Made by a program: the position numbers and the translations under genes | The notes under the pieces: model-generated | Seen by the model: the letters and a program-made list of their open reading frames with translations, nothing else | What the model was told of the DNA's origin: nothing | Databases searched by the model: none | Assembly (NCBI RefSeq): GCF_000282575.1 | Contig: NZ_AKJA01000117.1 | Coordinates: 1-64,000, forward strand | Direction: 5' to 3' | Length of the DNA: 64,000 nucleotides | From: Herbaspirillum sp. YR522 | Lineage (GTDB): Bacteria; Pseudomonadota; Gammaproteobacteria; Burkholderiales; Burkholderiaceae_D | Shown here: one piece after another, positions 45,466 to 56,863 of the stretch | Numbering within the stretch: the first letter of the stretch is position 1 | Layout: every line of letters begins with the position of its first letter

Positions 45466-47048
45466 CATTGCGCGGCCAACAGCGCCGCGCAAGCGTGGCG
45501 CACCTGCTTGACCGGCTCGTCCCACTGCCCGCGCACTTGTTGACGCACCAATTGCAGTGAGGGATACCAGGCCGTGGCCCGAGGCGCCAGGCCCCAGCGC
45601 CATTCCCCTTCCAACCGCAGCAGCAGCCACCCCGGTCGCGCCAGGGCACCCGCCAGGTGCGCCACCGCGCTGTCGACGCTGATGACGGCATCGAGTTCGG
45701 CCACCAGCGCCGCGGTATCGGCCCAGTCTGCCAGCGGCACCCGCTGCAGGCGCCCTGGCTGGCGGCCCTGTTCGAGGGTGGCCAGCGCCTCGGTGTCGGT
45801 GGCGGGGATATCCGGCTGCAGGGCGACAAAATCGATCGCCAAGTCGAACAGCGGCAACAGCGCCGACAGCGGGATATCGCGGGTGTGGTGGATGGTGGCG
45901 TATTGACGGCCGGCCCAGGTGATGCCGATCCGCATCCGCTGTGCGCCGGACGAGCGCCAATGGCACCTGCGCGCCGGGTCGGCGACCAGGTAGGGCGGCG
46001 GTGGCGCGGCCGCCGGGTCGGGCAGGCCCAACAGCTGCGGCAGCGACAGCAGCGATGCCATGAGGTCATGCGGCGGCAGGCGCTTGTCGTCGCTCACGAA
46101 CTCGCAGGTTGGAAACGACATGGCCAGCAACGATGCCATGGCGGGTGGGCAGCAGATGGTGGTGCGGGCCGCCCTCGCTGCCACCACGCCGATGTAACGC
46201 GCGAACTGCAAGGTGTCGCCCTGCCCTTGCTCGGCCCACAAGAGCACGTCAAGTCCGCGCACATCCTGGCCAGGCCGCCACGGCGGCTGGGTGCTGTGGG
46301 GCCGGGCGCGGGCCAATTCCTCGATCTCGTGGCGGGCTTCGTGCCCTTCCCAGCCCGCCACGAAGTCACCCTGCAACAGGTGCAGGTGGGCACGTCCGAC
46401 GCGCGCCTGCGCAAACGACGGGCGCCGTTGCAGTGCGTGCTCGAACTGCGCCAGGGCGTGGTCGAAGCGACCCATCTGGCGCAGGATGGTGGCGCTGTTA
46501 TAGGCCAGCAATACCTGCTGTTCGTCGCTGGCGTCGCCACCCACGAAACCCTGGTAGCAGGCCAGCGCTTCTTCGTGCCGGTTCAGGCGCAGCAGGATGT
46601 CGGCGCGCAACGCCCGCGCCGAAAAGTCGTCCGGTTGCGCCGCCAGCAGCAGGTCGATGCTGGCCAGCGCCGGCAGTGGCTGGTCCAGCGCCAGGTGGGC
46701 CGATGCCAATTGCATGGTGGTACTGGCAGTGAACACGCCCGTGGCCAGCGCTGCCTCGCATTGCGCGACCAACGCCAGCAGTGCCTGTCGGTAGGGTTGG
46801 CGCGCCTCGTCGAAGGTGGGCGCAATGGCCAGGCAGTGCCGGTACGCATGCACCGCAGCGGCGGCATTGCCGGCCTGCAGCAATAGATCGGCCCGTTGCA
46901 TGTGTATCGGCAGGAACGCGGGCGCCAGCGCCAGTGCCTGGTCCAGCAACGCAATGGCCTGCGCAGGCTGGCCGGCGCCATTGATGGCAATGGCGCTGCA
47001 CATGAATTCCATCAATTGGCCAAGCGTGGCGGGGTCGTGGTCGATCAT
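45465..47048 (-). CDS. TPR protein with glycosyltransferase-like C-terminal domain
   Basis: About 527 residues if started at ATG 47048 (MIDHDPATLGQLMEF); the frame is open to 47096 and no ribosome-binding site decides. The first ~270 residues are TPR helices (AIALLDQALALAPAFLPIHM, ALACYQGFVGGDASDEQ, ALAQFEHALQRRPSFAQAR). The second half resembles the GT9/GT41-like domain found in many such TPR proteins: LLWAEQGQGDTLQFARYIG, RIGITWAGRQYATIHHTRD, LDAVISVDSAVAHLAGALAR and LLRLEGEWRWG. These proteins are thought to modify proteins or glycans. The substrate here cannot be told. It is convergent with smpB. Confidence 0.85.
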   Translation of the reverse strand: MIDHDPATLGQLMEFMCSAIAINGAGQPAQAIALLDQALALAPAFLPIHMQRADLLLQAGNAAAAVHAYRHCLAIAPTFDEARQPYRQALLALVAQCEAALATGVFTASTTMQLASAHLALDQPLPALASIDLLLAAQPDDFSARALRADILLRLNRHEEALACYQGFVGGDASDEQQVLLAYNSATILRQMGRFDHALAQFEHALQRRPSFAQARVGRAHLHLLQGDFVAGWEGHEARHEIEELARARPHSTQPPWRPGQDVRGLDVLLWAEQGQGDTLQFARYIGVVAARAARTTICCPPAMASLLAMSFPTCEFVSDDKRLPPHDLMASLLSLPQLLGLPDPAAAPPPPYLVADPARRCHWRSSGAQRMRIGITWAGRQYATIHHTRDIPLSALLPLFDLAIDFVALQPDIPATDTEALATLEQGRQPGRLQRVPLADWADTAALVAELDAVISVDSAVAHLAGALARPGWLLLRLEGEWRWGLAPRATAWYPSLQLVRQQVRGQWDEPVKQVRHACAALLAAQ

Positions 47049-47099
47049 GGCGCGCAGGTTAGCATAGCTACCGCGCGCCGGGCCGGGCGCCGGCACCGG

Positions 47100-47834
47100 C
47101 TAGGCGGTGGTATCGATCAGGTTGCCACTGGGTCGACCAGCGGCCAGCTTGTCCTTGAGCGCCTGCAGGAAGCTGCCCAGCGAAGAACTACCGTCGCCGG
47201 TGCCACCGGTCAGCCTGGAAAAGCTGCTCTTGAGCGAATCCAGGGTCGAGTCGCTGTCGTCGGTGCCGTCGCTGTCGTCGCTATCGTCCTGGCCGGCACC
47301 CGACAACGATGCGATGAGACTGTCGAGGTCGCCTCCCAGGCCGCCATGTGGCGGCGGCAGCCCGGACGGGGCGTACGAAGTGGCGGTCGCGATACCGACG
47401 CCGGTGGTCGTGCTGGCCGTGCCGCTGTCGTCGGCATCCTCGTCGCTCGCATCGCTGCCCTGCCCGCCACCCCCCTGGGCATGCAATGCAGCCAGCAGTT
47501 GTTGCAAGAAGCTGTCGAGCCTGGAATCGGTGACATTGACCGCCACCGAGACCGTGGTACCGGCGTTCGAGGCACTACTGGCCACCGTGCTGGCGCTGGC
47601 GGCGTCGGCCGAGCTGACGGCGCTGATGCTGTTGTCGTCGATGTCGATGCCCAGCGCCCCCAGCAGGTCCTTGAGCGCGCCCAGCAGCCCGCCGCCATGG
47701 GGTGGCGGCGGTGGCGGCGGTGGCGGCGCGTCGGCGCGCAGACTGGCGCTGGAGGCACTGGACGTGCTGCCCAGGCTCATCAAGCTGGCCAGGGTGACAT
47801 TGCTGGTACTGCCGGACAGGCTGCCGATGGACAT
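47100..47834 (-). CDS. Ser/Ala/Gly/Pro-rich low-complexity protein (244 aa)
   Basis: The protein starts MSIGSLSGSTSNVTLASLMS. It is made of Ser/Thr/Ala runs broken by a nine-proline tract (about 38-46), a Gly-rich segment (HAQGGGGQGSDASDEDADD) and an Asp/Ser stretch (DDSDDSDGTDDSDSTLDS). Three short amphipathic helices recur: LLGALKDLLGALGID, LDSFLQQLLAALHAQ and LGSFLQALKDKLAAG. They look like one repeated unit. There is no classical signal peptide. The opposite strand is also open over most of the length, because of the biased composition. I do not recognise it; helper or surface proteins secreted by type III or type I systems can look like this. It is divergent from cpxR, 375 bp away. Confidence 0.6.
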   Translation of the reverse strand: MSIGSLSGSTSNVTLASLMSLGSTSSASSASLRADAPPPPPPPPPHGGGLLGALKDLLGALGIDIDDNSISAVSSADAASASTVASSASNAGTTVSVAVNVTDSRLDSFLQQLLAALHAQGGGGQGSDASDEDADDSGTASTTTGVGIATATSYAPSGLPPPHGGLGGDLDSLIASLSGAGQDDSDDSDGTDDSDSTLDSLKSSFSRLTGGTGDGSSSLGSFLQALKDKLAAGRPSGNLIDTTA

Positions 47835-48209
47835 GATGTGTTATTCCCCTTGGTCTTGATCCCTACAGGCGGCATTGCAGGCAATGCGCGCGCTCCCGGA
47901 ACGCAGTATCGTTCAGGCTCGCGCACGCGACTGCCCCCTATCGAGCAAAAGCAGGTAAAGTTTTGTCAATCGGTGAAAAGCGACTGCGTTCACGATGCGC
48001 TGGCTCGCATACGGCCAGGCAATTACTTCCAGACAAGATCGCAAGAAGCGAGCAACACGATCAGGAATTGTTTCCCCGGCGCGGGTAAATGAATGTAAAG
48101 ATGCAATTGTAAAGACGCTCTGAAACACCTCTGCAAAACCTTTTACGGCATATTAGCGGCTGCCCGGCCCTGCGGCGTTCATGCAGGACAACCCAAATGG
48201 AATGCAGCA
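47835..48209. promoter_or_regulatory. Intergenic region with CpxR-box candidates upstream of cpxR
   Basis: This 375-bp gap contains no gene. GTAAA at 48085-48089 and GTAAA at 48095-48099 are separated by 5 nt, an exact match to the CpxR box GTAAA-N(4-8)-GTAAA. A third GTAAA follows at 48109-48113, 97 bp before the cpxR start. A weaker pair, GTAAA-N5-GTCAA, is at 47955-47969, nearer the divergent low-complexity gene. The boxes suggest autoregulation of cpxRA. Confidence 0.7.
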
Positions 48210-48899
48210 ATGTCAAAAGTATTATTGATCGACGACGATGTGGAACTGGTCGACATGCTCAAGGAATACCTCGAGCAGGAAAAATTCGAAGTCAAGGTCG
48301 CCTACGATGGCGAAGCCGGCGCCGCCGAAGCACTCACCGGCCAATATGCCATCGCCGTGCTGGACGTCATGATGCCGCGCCTGAACGGCGTCGACACCCT
48401 GCGTCGCATCCGCGCCAAGAGCACCATGCCGGTGGTGATGCTGACCGCCAAGGGCGACGATACCGACCGCATCATCGGCCTGGAACTGGGCGCCGACGAC
48501 TACGTGCCCAAGCCGTGCACGCCGCGCGAGATCGCCGCGCGCATCCGCGCCATCCTGCGTCGCGCCTCGGCCGAGAACACCGAACAATCGCCCTATTCGC
48601 CACTGGCCGTGGGTGCGCTGTCGATGTGGCCCGAGCAACGTCGCGCCACCTGGGGGGGCCGCCCGCTGGAACTGACCAGCAGCGAATTCAACCTGCTCGA
48701 GGTGCTGGCGCGCAACGCCGGCAAGCCGGTCAGCAAGCAGCACCTGTCGGAACAGGGCCTGGGGCGTCCGCTGGCGCGCTTCGACCGCAACATCGACGTC
48801 CACCTGTCGAGCATCCGCCAGAAGATCGCCGCCCTGGGCAGCGACAAGAGCTGCATCCAGACCGTCTATCGCCTGGGCTACCAGTTCATCAAGGAGTGA
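48210..48899 (+). CDS. cpxR: Envelope-stress response regulator CpxR
   Basis: A 229-residue OmpR-family regulator. The receiver domain starts VLLIDDDVELVDMLKEYLEQ, the phosphorylated Asp is D52 in AVLDVMMPRLNG, and the switch region ends LGADDYVPKPCTPREI. The winged-helix domain has LTSSEFNLLEVLARNAGKPV and FDRNIDVHLSSIRQKI, closely like E. coli CpxR (LTGTEFTLL.., FDRAIDMHISNLRRK). It ends 1 nt before the GTG of the kinase gene. It should bind the GTAAA repeats just upstream. CpxR controls envelope-stress genes; the targets in this organism are unknown. Confidence 0.9.
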   Translation: MSKVLLIDDDVELVDMLKEYLEQEKFEVKVAYDGEAGAAEALTGQYAIAVLDVMMPRLNGVDTLRRIRAKSTMPVVMLTAKGDDTDRIIGLELGADDYVPKPCTPREIAARIRAILRRASAENTEQSPYSPLAVGALSMWPEQRRATWGGRPLELTSSEFNLLEVLARNAGKPVSKQHLSEQGLGRPLARFDRNIDVHLSSIRQKIAALGSDKSCIQTVYRLGYQFIKE

Positions 48900-48900
48900 C

Positions 48901-50310
48901 GTGGGTCGGTTATTCTGGAAGTTCTTCTTCTTCATCGCGATCGCCCAGATCACCGCCACCGTCGGCGTGGGCGTGCTGTTCTGGATCGAGAACCTGGAAC
49001 GCAACAATCGCTCGTCCGAGATCGACCTGAGCCCTCCGGCCAGCTTCATGATCCGCTCGGCTGCCGCCACGCTGCAGTTCGGCGGCACCGAAGCCCTGCG
49101 CAGCCTGATCAACGAAGGCCATGAACATCGCCTCAAGCTGTATGCGGTCGACGAGAACATGGTCGACCTGATGGGGCGCGAGGTGCCGACCAAGCTGGTC
49201 GAAGAGGCGCGCGCCCTGCTGTCGTCGACACGCCAGCGGCATGTGGTGGAATTGGTCAAGGCAGCCAACGGTCATAGCTACCTGCTGTTCATTCCGGCGC
49301 CCCCGGACGAATTCGGCAATCGCGGCGGGCGCGACCCGCGCATGCGCGATCGCGGTCCGCCGCCGCCGATGTTCTTCCCCAGCATGCCGATCGCGGTGGC
49401 GCTGGTGGCCAGCCTGGTCTTCGCACTGCTGCTGGCCTGGTATTTCTCGCACCCCATCCGCCATCTCAAGAATGCCTTTGCCCAGGCCGCATCGGGCAAC
49501 CTCGACCTCGAACTGGAACCGGTGATGAGCTCGCGCAGCGACGAGCTGGCCGACCTTGGCCGCGATTTCGACGCCATGACGGCCAAGCTGCGGGTCTTGA
49601 TGGAAAGCCAGCGCCGGCTGCTGCACGATGTCTCGCACGAGCTGCGCTCGCCGATTGCACGGCTGCAGGTGGCCATCGGCCTGGCGCGGGTGCAGGACCG
49701 CGACAAACTGGAACTGACGCTGGAACGCATCGAGCGCGAGAGCATGCGCATGGACAGCCTGGTGGGTGAATTGCTGACGCTGTCGCGGCTGGAAGCCAAT
49801 GTGCCGGGCTCGATGGAAGAAGACATCCCGATCGAGGCCTTGCTGGCCGACATGGTCGCCGACGCCGAATTCGAAGCGCAAGCCAATGGCCGCCACATCG
49901 ATGGCCGGGTCGAATGCCCGGTGGAGATCAAGGGCAATCCGGAGCTGCTCTATCGCGCCATCGAGAACGTGCTGCGCAATGCCATCAAGCACACCGCCGC
50001 CGACACCACCGTGCAGATCACCGCCCAGGTCGACTACGCCGAGCACCTGCTGCACCTGTCGATCCTGGACCGCGGCCCGGGCGTGCCAGAGGACGAACTG
50101 GACCAGATCTTCGAACTGTTCTTCCGCAGCAGCCGCACCCGCAGCAACAGCGCCGGCCATGGGCTGGGGCTGTCGATCGCGCGTCGCATCATCGAGGCGC
50201 ACCACGGCGCGATCCGGGCTACCAACCGCCAGGACGGCGGCCTGCAGGTCGACATCACCCTGCCCTTCATGCCCGAGAAGCCAGCGCCGGGCCAGGCGCT
50301 GGACGCCTGA
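48901..50310 (+). CDS. cpxA: Envelope-stress sensor histidine kinase CpxA
   Basis: A 469-residue kinase starting at GTG 48901. Helix 1 lies at about 5-25, a periplasmic sensor domain runs to ~160, helix 2 lies at about 163-184 and is followed by HAMP (YFSHPIRHLKNAFAQAASG). The phosphorylated H246 is in LLHDVSHELRSPIARLQ, close to CpxA's DISHELRTPLTRLQ. The N box (AIENVLRNAIKHT) and G boxes (LDRGPGVPEDEL, GHGLGLSIARRII) are intact. The end of the sensor domain holds an unusual Arg/Gly/Pro stretch (NRGGRDPRMRDRGPPPPM). The next gene converges after 6 bp. Confidence 0.9.
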   Translation: MGRLFWKFFFFIAIAQITATVGVGVLFWIENLERNNRSSEIDLSPPASFMIRSAAATLQFGGTEALRSLINEGHEHRLKLYAVDENMVDLMGREVPTKLVEEARALLSSTRQRHVVELVKAANGHSYLLFIPAPPDEFGNRGGRDPRMRDRGPPPPMFFPSMPIAVALVASLVFALLLAWYFSHPIRHLKNAFAQAASGNLDLELEPVMSSRSDELADLGRDFDAMTAKLRVLMESQRRLLHDVSHELRSPIARLQVAIGLARVQDRDKLELTLERIERESMRMDSLVGELLTLSRLEANVPGSMEEDIPIEALLADMVADAEFEAQANGRHIDGRVECPVEIKGNPELLYRAIENVLRNAIKHTAADTTVQITAQVDYAEHLLHLSILDRGPGVPEDELDQIFELFFRSSRTRSNSAGHGLGLSIARRIIEAHHGAIRATNRQDGGLQVDITLPFMPEKPAPGQALDA

Positions 50311-50316
50311 CGCCGG

Positions 50317-51231
50317 CTATCTGGACTGCGTCTTGACCACTTGCAGCGCGGTGGCGATCAGGCCGCTCATGTCGGACAGGTTGGCCGGCACGATCAAGGT
50401 ATTATTGGTCTTTGCCAGCTCACCGAAGGCGTTGACGTATTGCTCGGCCACCTTGAGGTTGACGGCGTCGGTGCCGCCCGGCGCCTGGATCGCCGCGGCC
50501 GTCTTGCGGATCGCCTCGGCGCTGGCCTCGGCAATCGACAGGATCGCCGCCGCCTCGCCCTGGGCACGGTTGATCGAGGCCTGCTTCTCGCCTTCGGACT
50601 TGGCGATGGCGGCCTCGCGCTGGCCGGTGGCGATATTGATCTGCTCTTGCTTGCGGCCCTCGGAGGCGGCGATCAATGCCCGCTTTTCGCGCTCGGCGGT
50701 GATCTGTGCCTGCATCGCGTGCAGGATTTCCTTGGGCGGGGTCAGGTCCTTGATCTCGTAGCGCAACACCTTGACGCCCCAATTCTCGGCCGATTCGTCG
50801 ATGGCGCTGACGATGGCGGTATTGATGTGGTCACGCTCCTCGAAGGTCTTGTCCAGTTCCATCTTGCCGATCACCGAACGCAGCGTGGTCTGCGCCAGTT
50901 GCGTGATGGCGGCGATATAGTTCGACGAACCGTAGGATGCGCGCATCGGGTCGGTGATCTGGAAATACAGGATGCCATCGACCTGCAACTGCGTGTTGTC
51001 GCGGGTGATGCAGACCTGGGGCGGCACGTCGAGCGGGATCTCCTTGAGGATGTGCTTGTAGGCCACGCGATCGATGAACGGCACCACGATATTGAGGCCG
51101 GGCCCTAGCGTCGCATGGTACTTGCCCAGGCGTTCGACCACCCAGGCGTGCTGTTGCGGGACCACCTTGACCGTCTGCACGACGAACACGATGGCAATGA
51201 AGAAAATGACCAGGGTTACGCTTCCCAGCAT
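50317..51231 (-). CDS. qmcA: Stomatin/SPFH-domain membrane protein (QmcA-like)
   Basis: A 304-residue protein. ATG 51231 has GAGGAG just upstream; the frame stays open further 5' through a minisatellite but that part is not protein-like. An N-terminal helix (VTLVIFFIAIVFVVQTV) is followed by the SPFH domain: VPQQHAWVVERLGKYHATLG, GLNIVVPFIDRVAYK, NTQLQVDGILYFQITDP and WGVKVLRYEIKDLTPPKEIL. A long Glu/Ala/Lys coiled coil then runs EGRKQEQINIATGQREAAIA onward. SPFH proteins form large membrane-bound cages or microdomains. The adjacent NfeD gene is its regular partner. Confidence 0.9.
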   Translation of the reverse strand: MLGSVTLVIFFIAIVFVVQTVKVVPQQHAWVVERLGKYHATLGPGLNIVVPFIDRVAYKHILKEIPLDVPPQVCITRDNTQLQVDGILYFQITDPMRASYGSSNYIAAITQLAQTTLRSVIGKMELDKTFEERDHINTAIVSAIDESAENWGVKVLRYEIKDLTPPKEILHAMQAQITAEREKRALIAASEGRKQEQINIATGQREAAIAKSEGEKQASINRAQGEAAAILSIAEASAEAIRKTAAAIQAPGGTDAVNLKVAEQYVNAFGELAKTNNTLIVPANLSDMSGLIATALQVVKTQSR

Positions 51232-51282
51232 GGGGATCTCCTCGGGTTGGGTGATGAACCGGTAGCGCCGGCACCGCCAGCG

Positions 51283-51363
51283 CTTGATGTACTTGATGTA
51301 CTTGATGTGCTTGCTACGCTCAATGCATCGAATGCATCGAATGTGTCGAATACGTCGAATACG
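51283..51363. repeat. 9-nt minisatellite of nine units
   Basis: Reading in steps of nine from 51283, the plus strand gives CTTGATGTA twice, CTTGATGTG, CTTGCTACG, CTCAATGCA, TCGAATGCA, TCGAATGTG, TCGAATACG and TCGAATACG. The units drift gradually from one sequence to the other. The array lies in the 169-bp gap between the NfeD-like and stomatin-like genes. If transcribed, it is in the untranslated spacer of that operon. Confidence 0.88.
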
Positions 51364-51400
51364 CCAGGTGCGGCCCGCCGCACCGGCTCGCTCGATGCGT

Positions 51401-51835
51401 TCAGCGCGGGGCGACGATGAGGCGACTGCCGCGTATTTCGCGGATGATGCAGGCGCCGGGCACAGGCGCATGCCCGGCTTCGAGTTCGACATCCCACAAC
51501 GCGCCCCGGTACGGTACGCGCGCCACATGCGTGCTGCCGTGCTGCCGCCAGGCCGGCACCTCGAGCGTCTGGCCGATGTCGAGCAATTGGTTCGGATCGT
51601 CATTGGCGCGCCCCCGTCGCAGGCGGCCGAATCGACTGCGACGCAACCCCAGCACGGCGGCCACGCCCACTGCAGCGGCGGCCAGCAACTGCCATTCGAG
51701 CAGCGCGCCACCCAGCGCCAGTCCGCCGCCCGCGACCAGCCCGAGCGCAATCATCAGCAGGTAGAAGGTACCCGAGAACAGTTCGGCGGCAATCAGCACC
51801 CCGGCCAGCACGAACCAGATGGACCAGTCGCTCAT
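51401..51835 (-). CDS. NfeD-like membrane protein
   Basis: A 144-residue protein from ATG 51835 (MSDWSIWFVLAGVLIAAELF). Two to three helices fill the first ~65 residues (GTFYLLMIALGLVAGGGLAL, LLAAAAVGVAAVLG). The C-terminal OB-fold follows (QTLEVPAWRQHGSTHVARVP, YRGALWDVELEAGHAPVPG), ending GSRLIVAPR. NfeD proteins of this short type sit beside stomatin-like genes and probably act with them in the membrane. The start has only a weak ribosome-binding site; an open frame continues to 51925. Confidence 0.88.
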   Translation of the reverse strand: MSDWSIWFVLAGVLIAAELFSGTFYLLMIALGLVAGGGLALGGALLEWQLLAAAAVGVAAVLGLRRSRFGRLRRGRANDDPNQLLDIGQTLEVPAWRQHGSTHVARVPYRGALWDVELEAGHAPVPGACIIREIRGSRLIVAPR

Positions 51836-51943
51836 GGAAGAACCCGTTAAAGACGTAGAAAAGGATCGAACAGTAGCCAACAGGCGCCTTTCTTGCCGGC
51901 AAGCTGCGCGTAGTCTAACGCACAACCGGCGTCGCCAAGAAAA

Positions 51944-51971
51944 AAGGCGCGCACATTTCCGTGCGCGCCTT
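51944..51971 (-). terminator. Rho-independent terminator of ppsA
   Basis: AAGGCGCGCAC (51944-51954) pairs exactly with GTGCGCGCCTT (51961-51971) over a 6-nt loop. On the minus strand it continues into a run of T. It lies 50 bp after the ppsA stop. Confidence 0.92.
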
Positions 51972-52020
51972 CCCGGTGTATCGCCAGCCGGCCTTTACCG
52001 CCGGCCGCGTCGATGCTCCA

Positions 52021-54438
<2,418 letters not shown>

Positions 54439-54739
54439 GACTACCCCTAACTTGATGATAAGAAATCTTCGCGGGCGCAGCATGCGTCTGTTGATTTTTG
54501 TTATTCTGCGACGGTGCCGGCATCGGAGCCGAGCCCAGCGACATCACCAGGTCCGCAACACGCGCGCAGCCGCCGAGGACGTTTGCCAATGCAAACATCA
54601 CTACAAGGTCGGCCAGATTGCGCAAGCGGTTCAGGGTCATCGTGGTTGGGCTGCTCGATCAGTTGCTGGGCATTGTACCGCGTGAAATCATTTTTGGTTA
54701 TTGCACCTTCCTTTTTTTATATTGACTGGCGACAACATC
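54439..54739. promoter_or_regulatory. Divergent promoter region of ppsA and ppsR
   Basis: This ~300-bp gap between the two starts must hold both promoters. GTTTGC-CAAT-GCAAAC (54581-54596) is a small inverted repeat that could be an operator. An 83-codon minus-strand frame at 54389-54640 (starting MTLNRLRNLADLVVMF) crosses the region and the ppsA start, but I cannot support it as a gene. Confidence 0.5.
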
Positions 54740-55594
54740 ATGCTCGACCCCATGCCTCTTCCGCGCACAGCCCCCATGCTGGCGGCCAACCGCACGGTCT
54801 TCTTCGTCTCCGACGGTACCGGCATCACTGCCGAGACCCTCGGGCATTCGGTGCTGAGCCAGTTCGAGCTGCGTTTCAAGCAGGTGCGCCTGCCGTTCAT
54901 CGACACCATCGACAAGGCGCATGAAGCCACGCGCAAGATCAACGATGCGTTCCAGGTCGACGGCAAGCTGCCGATCGTGTTCTCGACCCTGGTCAAGTCC
55001 GAGTTGTCGTCGGTCATCCGCCAGGCCAAGGCGATGCACATGGACCTGTTCCAGACCTTCGTCGAGCCGCTCGAGCAGGAATTGGAGATCAAGTCGACCC
55101 ACACCATCGGCCGCAGCCACAACACCGCCGATTCGGAGGAATACCGCACCCGCATCGAGGCGATCAATTTTTCGCTGGCGCATGACGATGGCCAGTCCAA
55201 CAAGAACCTGTCGGAAGCCGATGTCATCCTGGTGGGCGTGTCGCGCTCGGGCAAGACCCCCACCAGCCTGTACCTGGCGATGCAGTTCGGCATCAAGGCG
55301 GCCAACTATCCGCTGATCCCGGACGACTTCGAACGCGACAAGCTGCCCGGTGGCCTGGCCATGTACAAGAAGAAGATCTTCGGCTTGACCATCGCCCCCG
55401 AACGCCTGGCCGAGGTGCGCAACGAACGGCGCCCGGGCAGCAAGTATGCCGCGCTCGAGAACTGCCGCTACGAGATCAATGAAGCCGAGAACATGATGCG
55501 TCGCGAAGGGATACGCTGGATGTCGTCGACGGCCAAGTCGATCGAGGAGATCGCCGCCACCATCCTGCAGGAACTCAAACCCGAGACGCGCTAG
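54740..55594 (+). CDS. ppsR: PEP synthase regulatory protein (kinase/pyrophosphorylase)
   Basis: About 284 residues from ATG 54740 ([20 protein letters not shown]); the conserved domain begins at [20 protein letters not shown]. The P-loop is [17 protein letters not shown] at about 165-181. [20 protein letters not shown] and [20 protein letters not shown] follow. PpsR proteins inactivate PEP synthase by ADP-dependent phosphorylation and reactivate it by phosphorolysis. The divergent ppsA gene next door is the target. The start is uncertain because no good ribosome-binding site is seen. It overlaps the convergent DUF6314 gene by 4 bp. Confidence 0.95.
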   Translation: MLDPMPLPRTAPMLAANRTVFFVSDGTGITAETLGHSVLSQFELRFKQVRLPFIDTIDKAHEATRKINDAFQVDGKLPIVFSTLVKSELSSVIRQAKAMHMDLFQTFVEPLEQELEIKSTHTIGRSHNTADSEEYRTRIEAINFSLAHDDGQSNKNLSEADVILVGVSRSGKTPTSLYLAMQFGIKAANYPLIPDDFERDKLPGGLAMYKKKIFGLTIAPERLAEVRNERRPGSKYAALENCRYEINEAENMMRREGIRWMSSTAKSIEEIAATILQELKPETR

Positions 55595-56052
55595 CTCCCG
55601 GCGCGCCGGTAGGTGGTGAGCAGGCGCGTATGCTTGTGCGGCCCGCGGATCCAGGTCTGCTGCTGGAACTGGCCGGCCGCCTCCAGCAGATAACTGGCGG
55701 TATAGCAATCGGCGCCGCACAGGTGCTGTGCCGCCGGCGCCAGCCGGTTGCCGTCCAGCACGTAATGCTGGTAAGGCTGGCCGGCGCGCTCGCCATCGGC
55801 GAACGACACCATCACGCCGTGGGCATCGAAACGATAATCGAACAGGCGGGTGAAGGCGATCGGCCGCCCCTGCGCCATGTGCAGCGTGCCATGCTCGCGA
55901 TAGCGCAGCAGGTCGGGCGCGAGCCGGCTGAATTCGCATGCCCCGGACGCCTGCGCCTGCACCGTCTCGTCGGCACCCCATATCGACCTGTCGAAGATCC
56001 AGGCACCGCTGAAGAAGTCTTGCAGCGCGAGATTGTCGCCGGGGATGCCCAT
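55591..56052 (-). CDS. DUF6314 family protein
   Basis: A 153-residue lipocalin-like small protein. The conserved pattern is visible: [52 protein letters not shown], then [16 protein letters not shown] and [20 protein letters not shown]. The family has no established function; it may bind a small hydrophobic ligand. It is 1 bp downstream of the SpoU methyltransferase in the same direction, at the end of the lpx-rnhB operon. I name the family from memory. Confidence 0.75.
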   Translation of the reverse strand: MGIPGDNLALQDFFSGAWIFDRSIWGADETVQAQASGACEFSRLAPDLLRYREHGTLHMAQGRPIAFTRLFDYRFDAHGVMVSFADGERAGQPYQHYVLDGNRLAPAAQHLCGADCYTASYLLEAAGQFQQQTWIRGPHKHTRLLTTYRRAGS

Positions 56053-56053
56053 G

Positions 56054-56863
56054 TCAGTACTCGACGGTGCGCTGGCGCACCTGCTCGAAGAAGCAAACGG
56101 CGGCGGCGGCCGCTACATTGAGCGACTCGATCTGGCCCAGGTGCGGGATCACCACCTCTTGCGTGGCCAAGGCCATGAGCGGGGCCGACACGCCCTGCCC
56201 TTCATGCCCGAACAGCCAGGCCACCGGTTGCGACAGGTCGCACTGGTAGATCGTCTGCGCGGCATGCGAACTGGTGGCCAGCACCGGCACCGCGCTGGCG
56301 GCGCACAGCGCGGCCAGGTCCACGTTCTCGTGGATATCGAGCACGAAATGGGCACCCATGCCGGCGCGCAAGACCTTGGGCGACCAGGCTGCGGTGGTGC
56401 CCGCGGCGCAGAATACCTGGCCGATGCCGGCCGCCGCGGCGCTGCGCAGGACCGAACCGAAATTGCCCGGGTCCTGCAAACCATCGAGCAGCACCGCCGA
56501 GCCTTGCAGCAGCGCCGGCGCCGGCAATACCGGCGTGGGCACCACCAGCAACAGGCCGACCCCGTTCTCGACCTGGCTCAGCGCGCGATACAGGGCGCTG
56601 GCCAATACCAGGCAGGGTGTGCGCAGCGCCTCGCAGCGCGCCAGGATAGGCGCCAGTTCGGGATGCGCCTGGGCCGCCTGGTCCACCACGCACAGCTGGG
56701 CCGCGCCACGATGCTGCAACCAGGCTTGCGCCAGGTGCACGCCATCGAGCAGCGCCAGCCCGGCGCGGCGCCGCGCCTGGGCACTGTCGGCGAGTTGCCG
56801 CAGTTGCTTGAAGCGCGGATTGTCCTTGGACGTCAGCAGCCGGGACGAAGCAGGCTCGCTCAT
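56054..56863 (-). CDS. SpoU/TrmH-family RNA 2'-O-methyltransferase
   Basis: A 269-residue SPOUT enzyme. An N-terminal substrate-binding domain ([36 protein letters not shown]) is followed by the knotted domain with motif 1 [20 protein letters not shown] (Asn and Arg of the active site), motif 2 [11 protein letters not shown] and motif 3 [19 protein letters not shown]. It transfers a methyl group from SAM to a ribose in rRNA or tRNA; the exact target is unknown. Its ATG overlaps the rnhB stop by 4 bp, so it is coupled to the lipid A operon. Confidence 0.92.
   Translation of the reverse strand: MSEPASSRLLTSKDNPRFKQLRQLADSAQARRRAGLALLDGVHLAQAWLQHRGAAQLCVVDQAAQAHPELAPILARCEALRTPCLVLASALYRALSQVENGVGLLLVVPTPVLPAPALLQGSAVLLDGLQDPGNFGSVLRSAAAAGIGQVFCAAGTTAAWSPKVLRAGMGAHFVLDIHENVDLAALCAASAVPVLATSSHAAQTIYQCDLSQPVAWLFGHEGQGVSAPLMALATQEVVIPHLGQIESLNVAAAAAVCFFEQVRQRTVEY

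Noticed and set aside
51232..51750. Extension of the stomatin-like protein upstream through the minisatellite
   Set aside because: The frame is open but gives Arg/Ile repeats and reads through the nfeD coding region in another frame. The ATG at 51231 has GAGGAG and begins the family's usual N-terminal helix.
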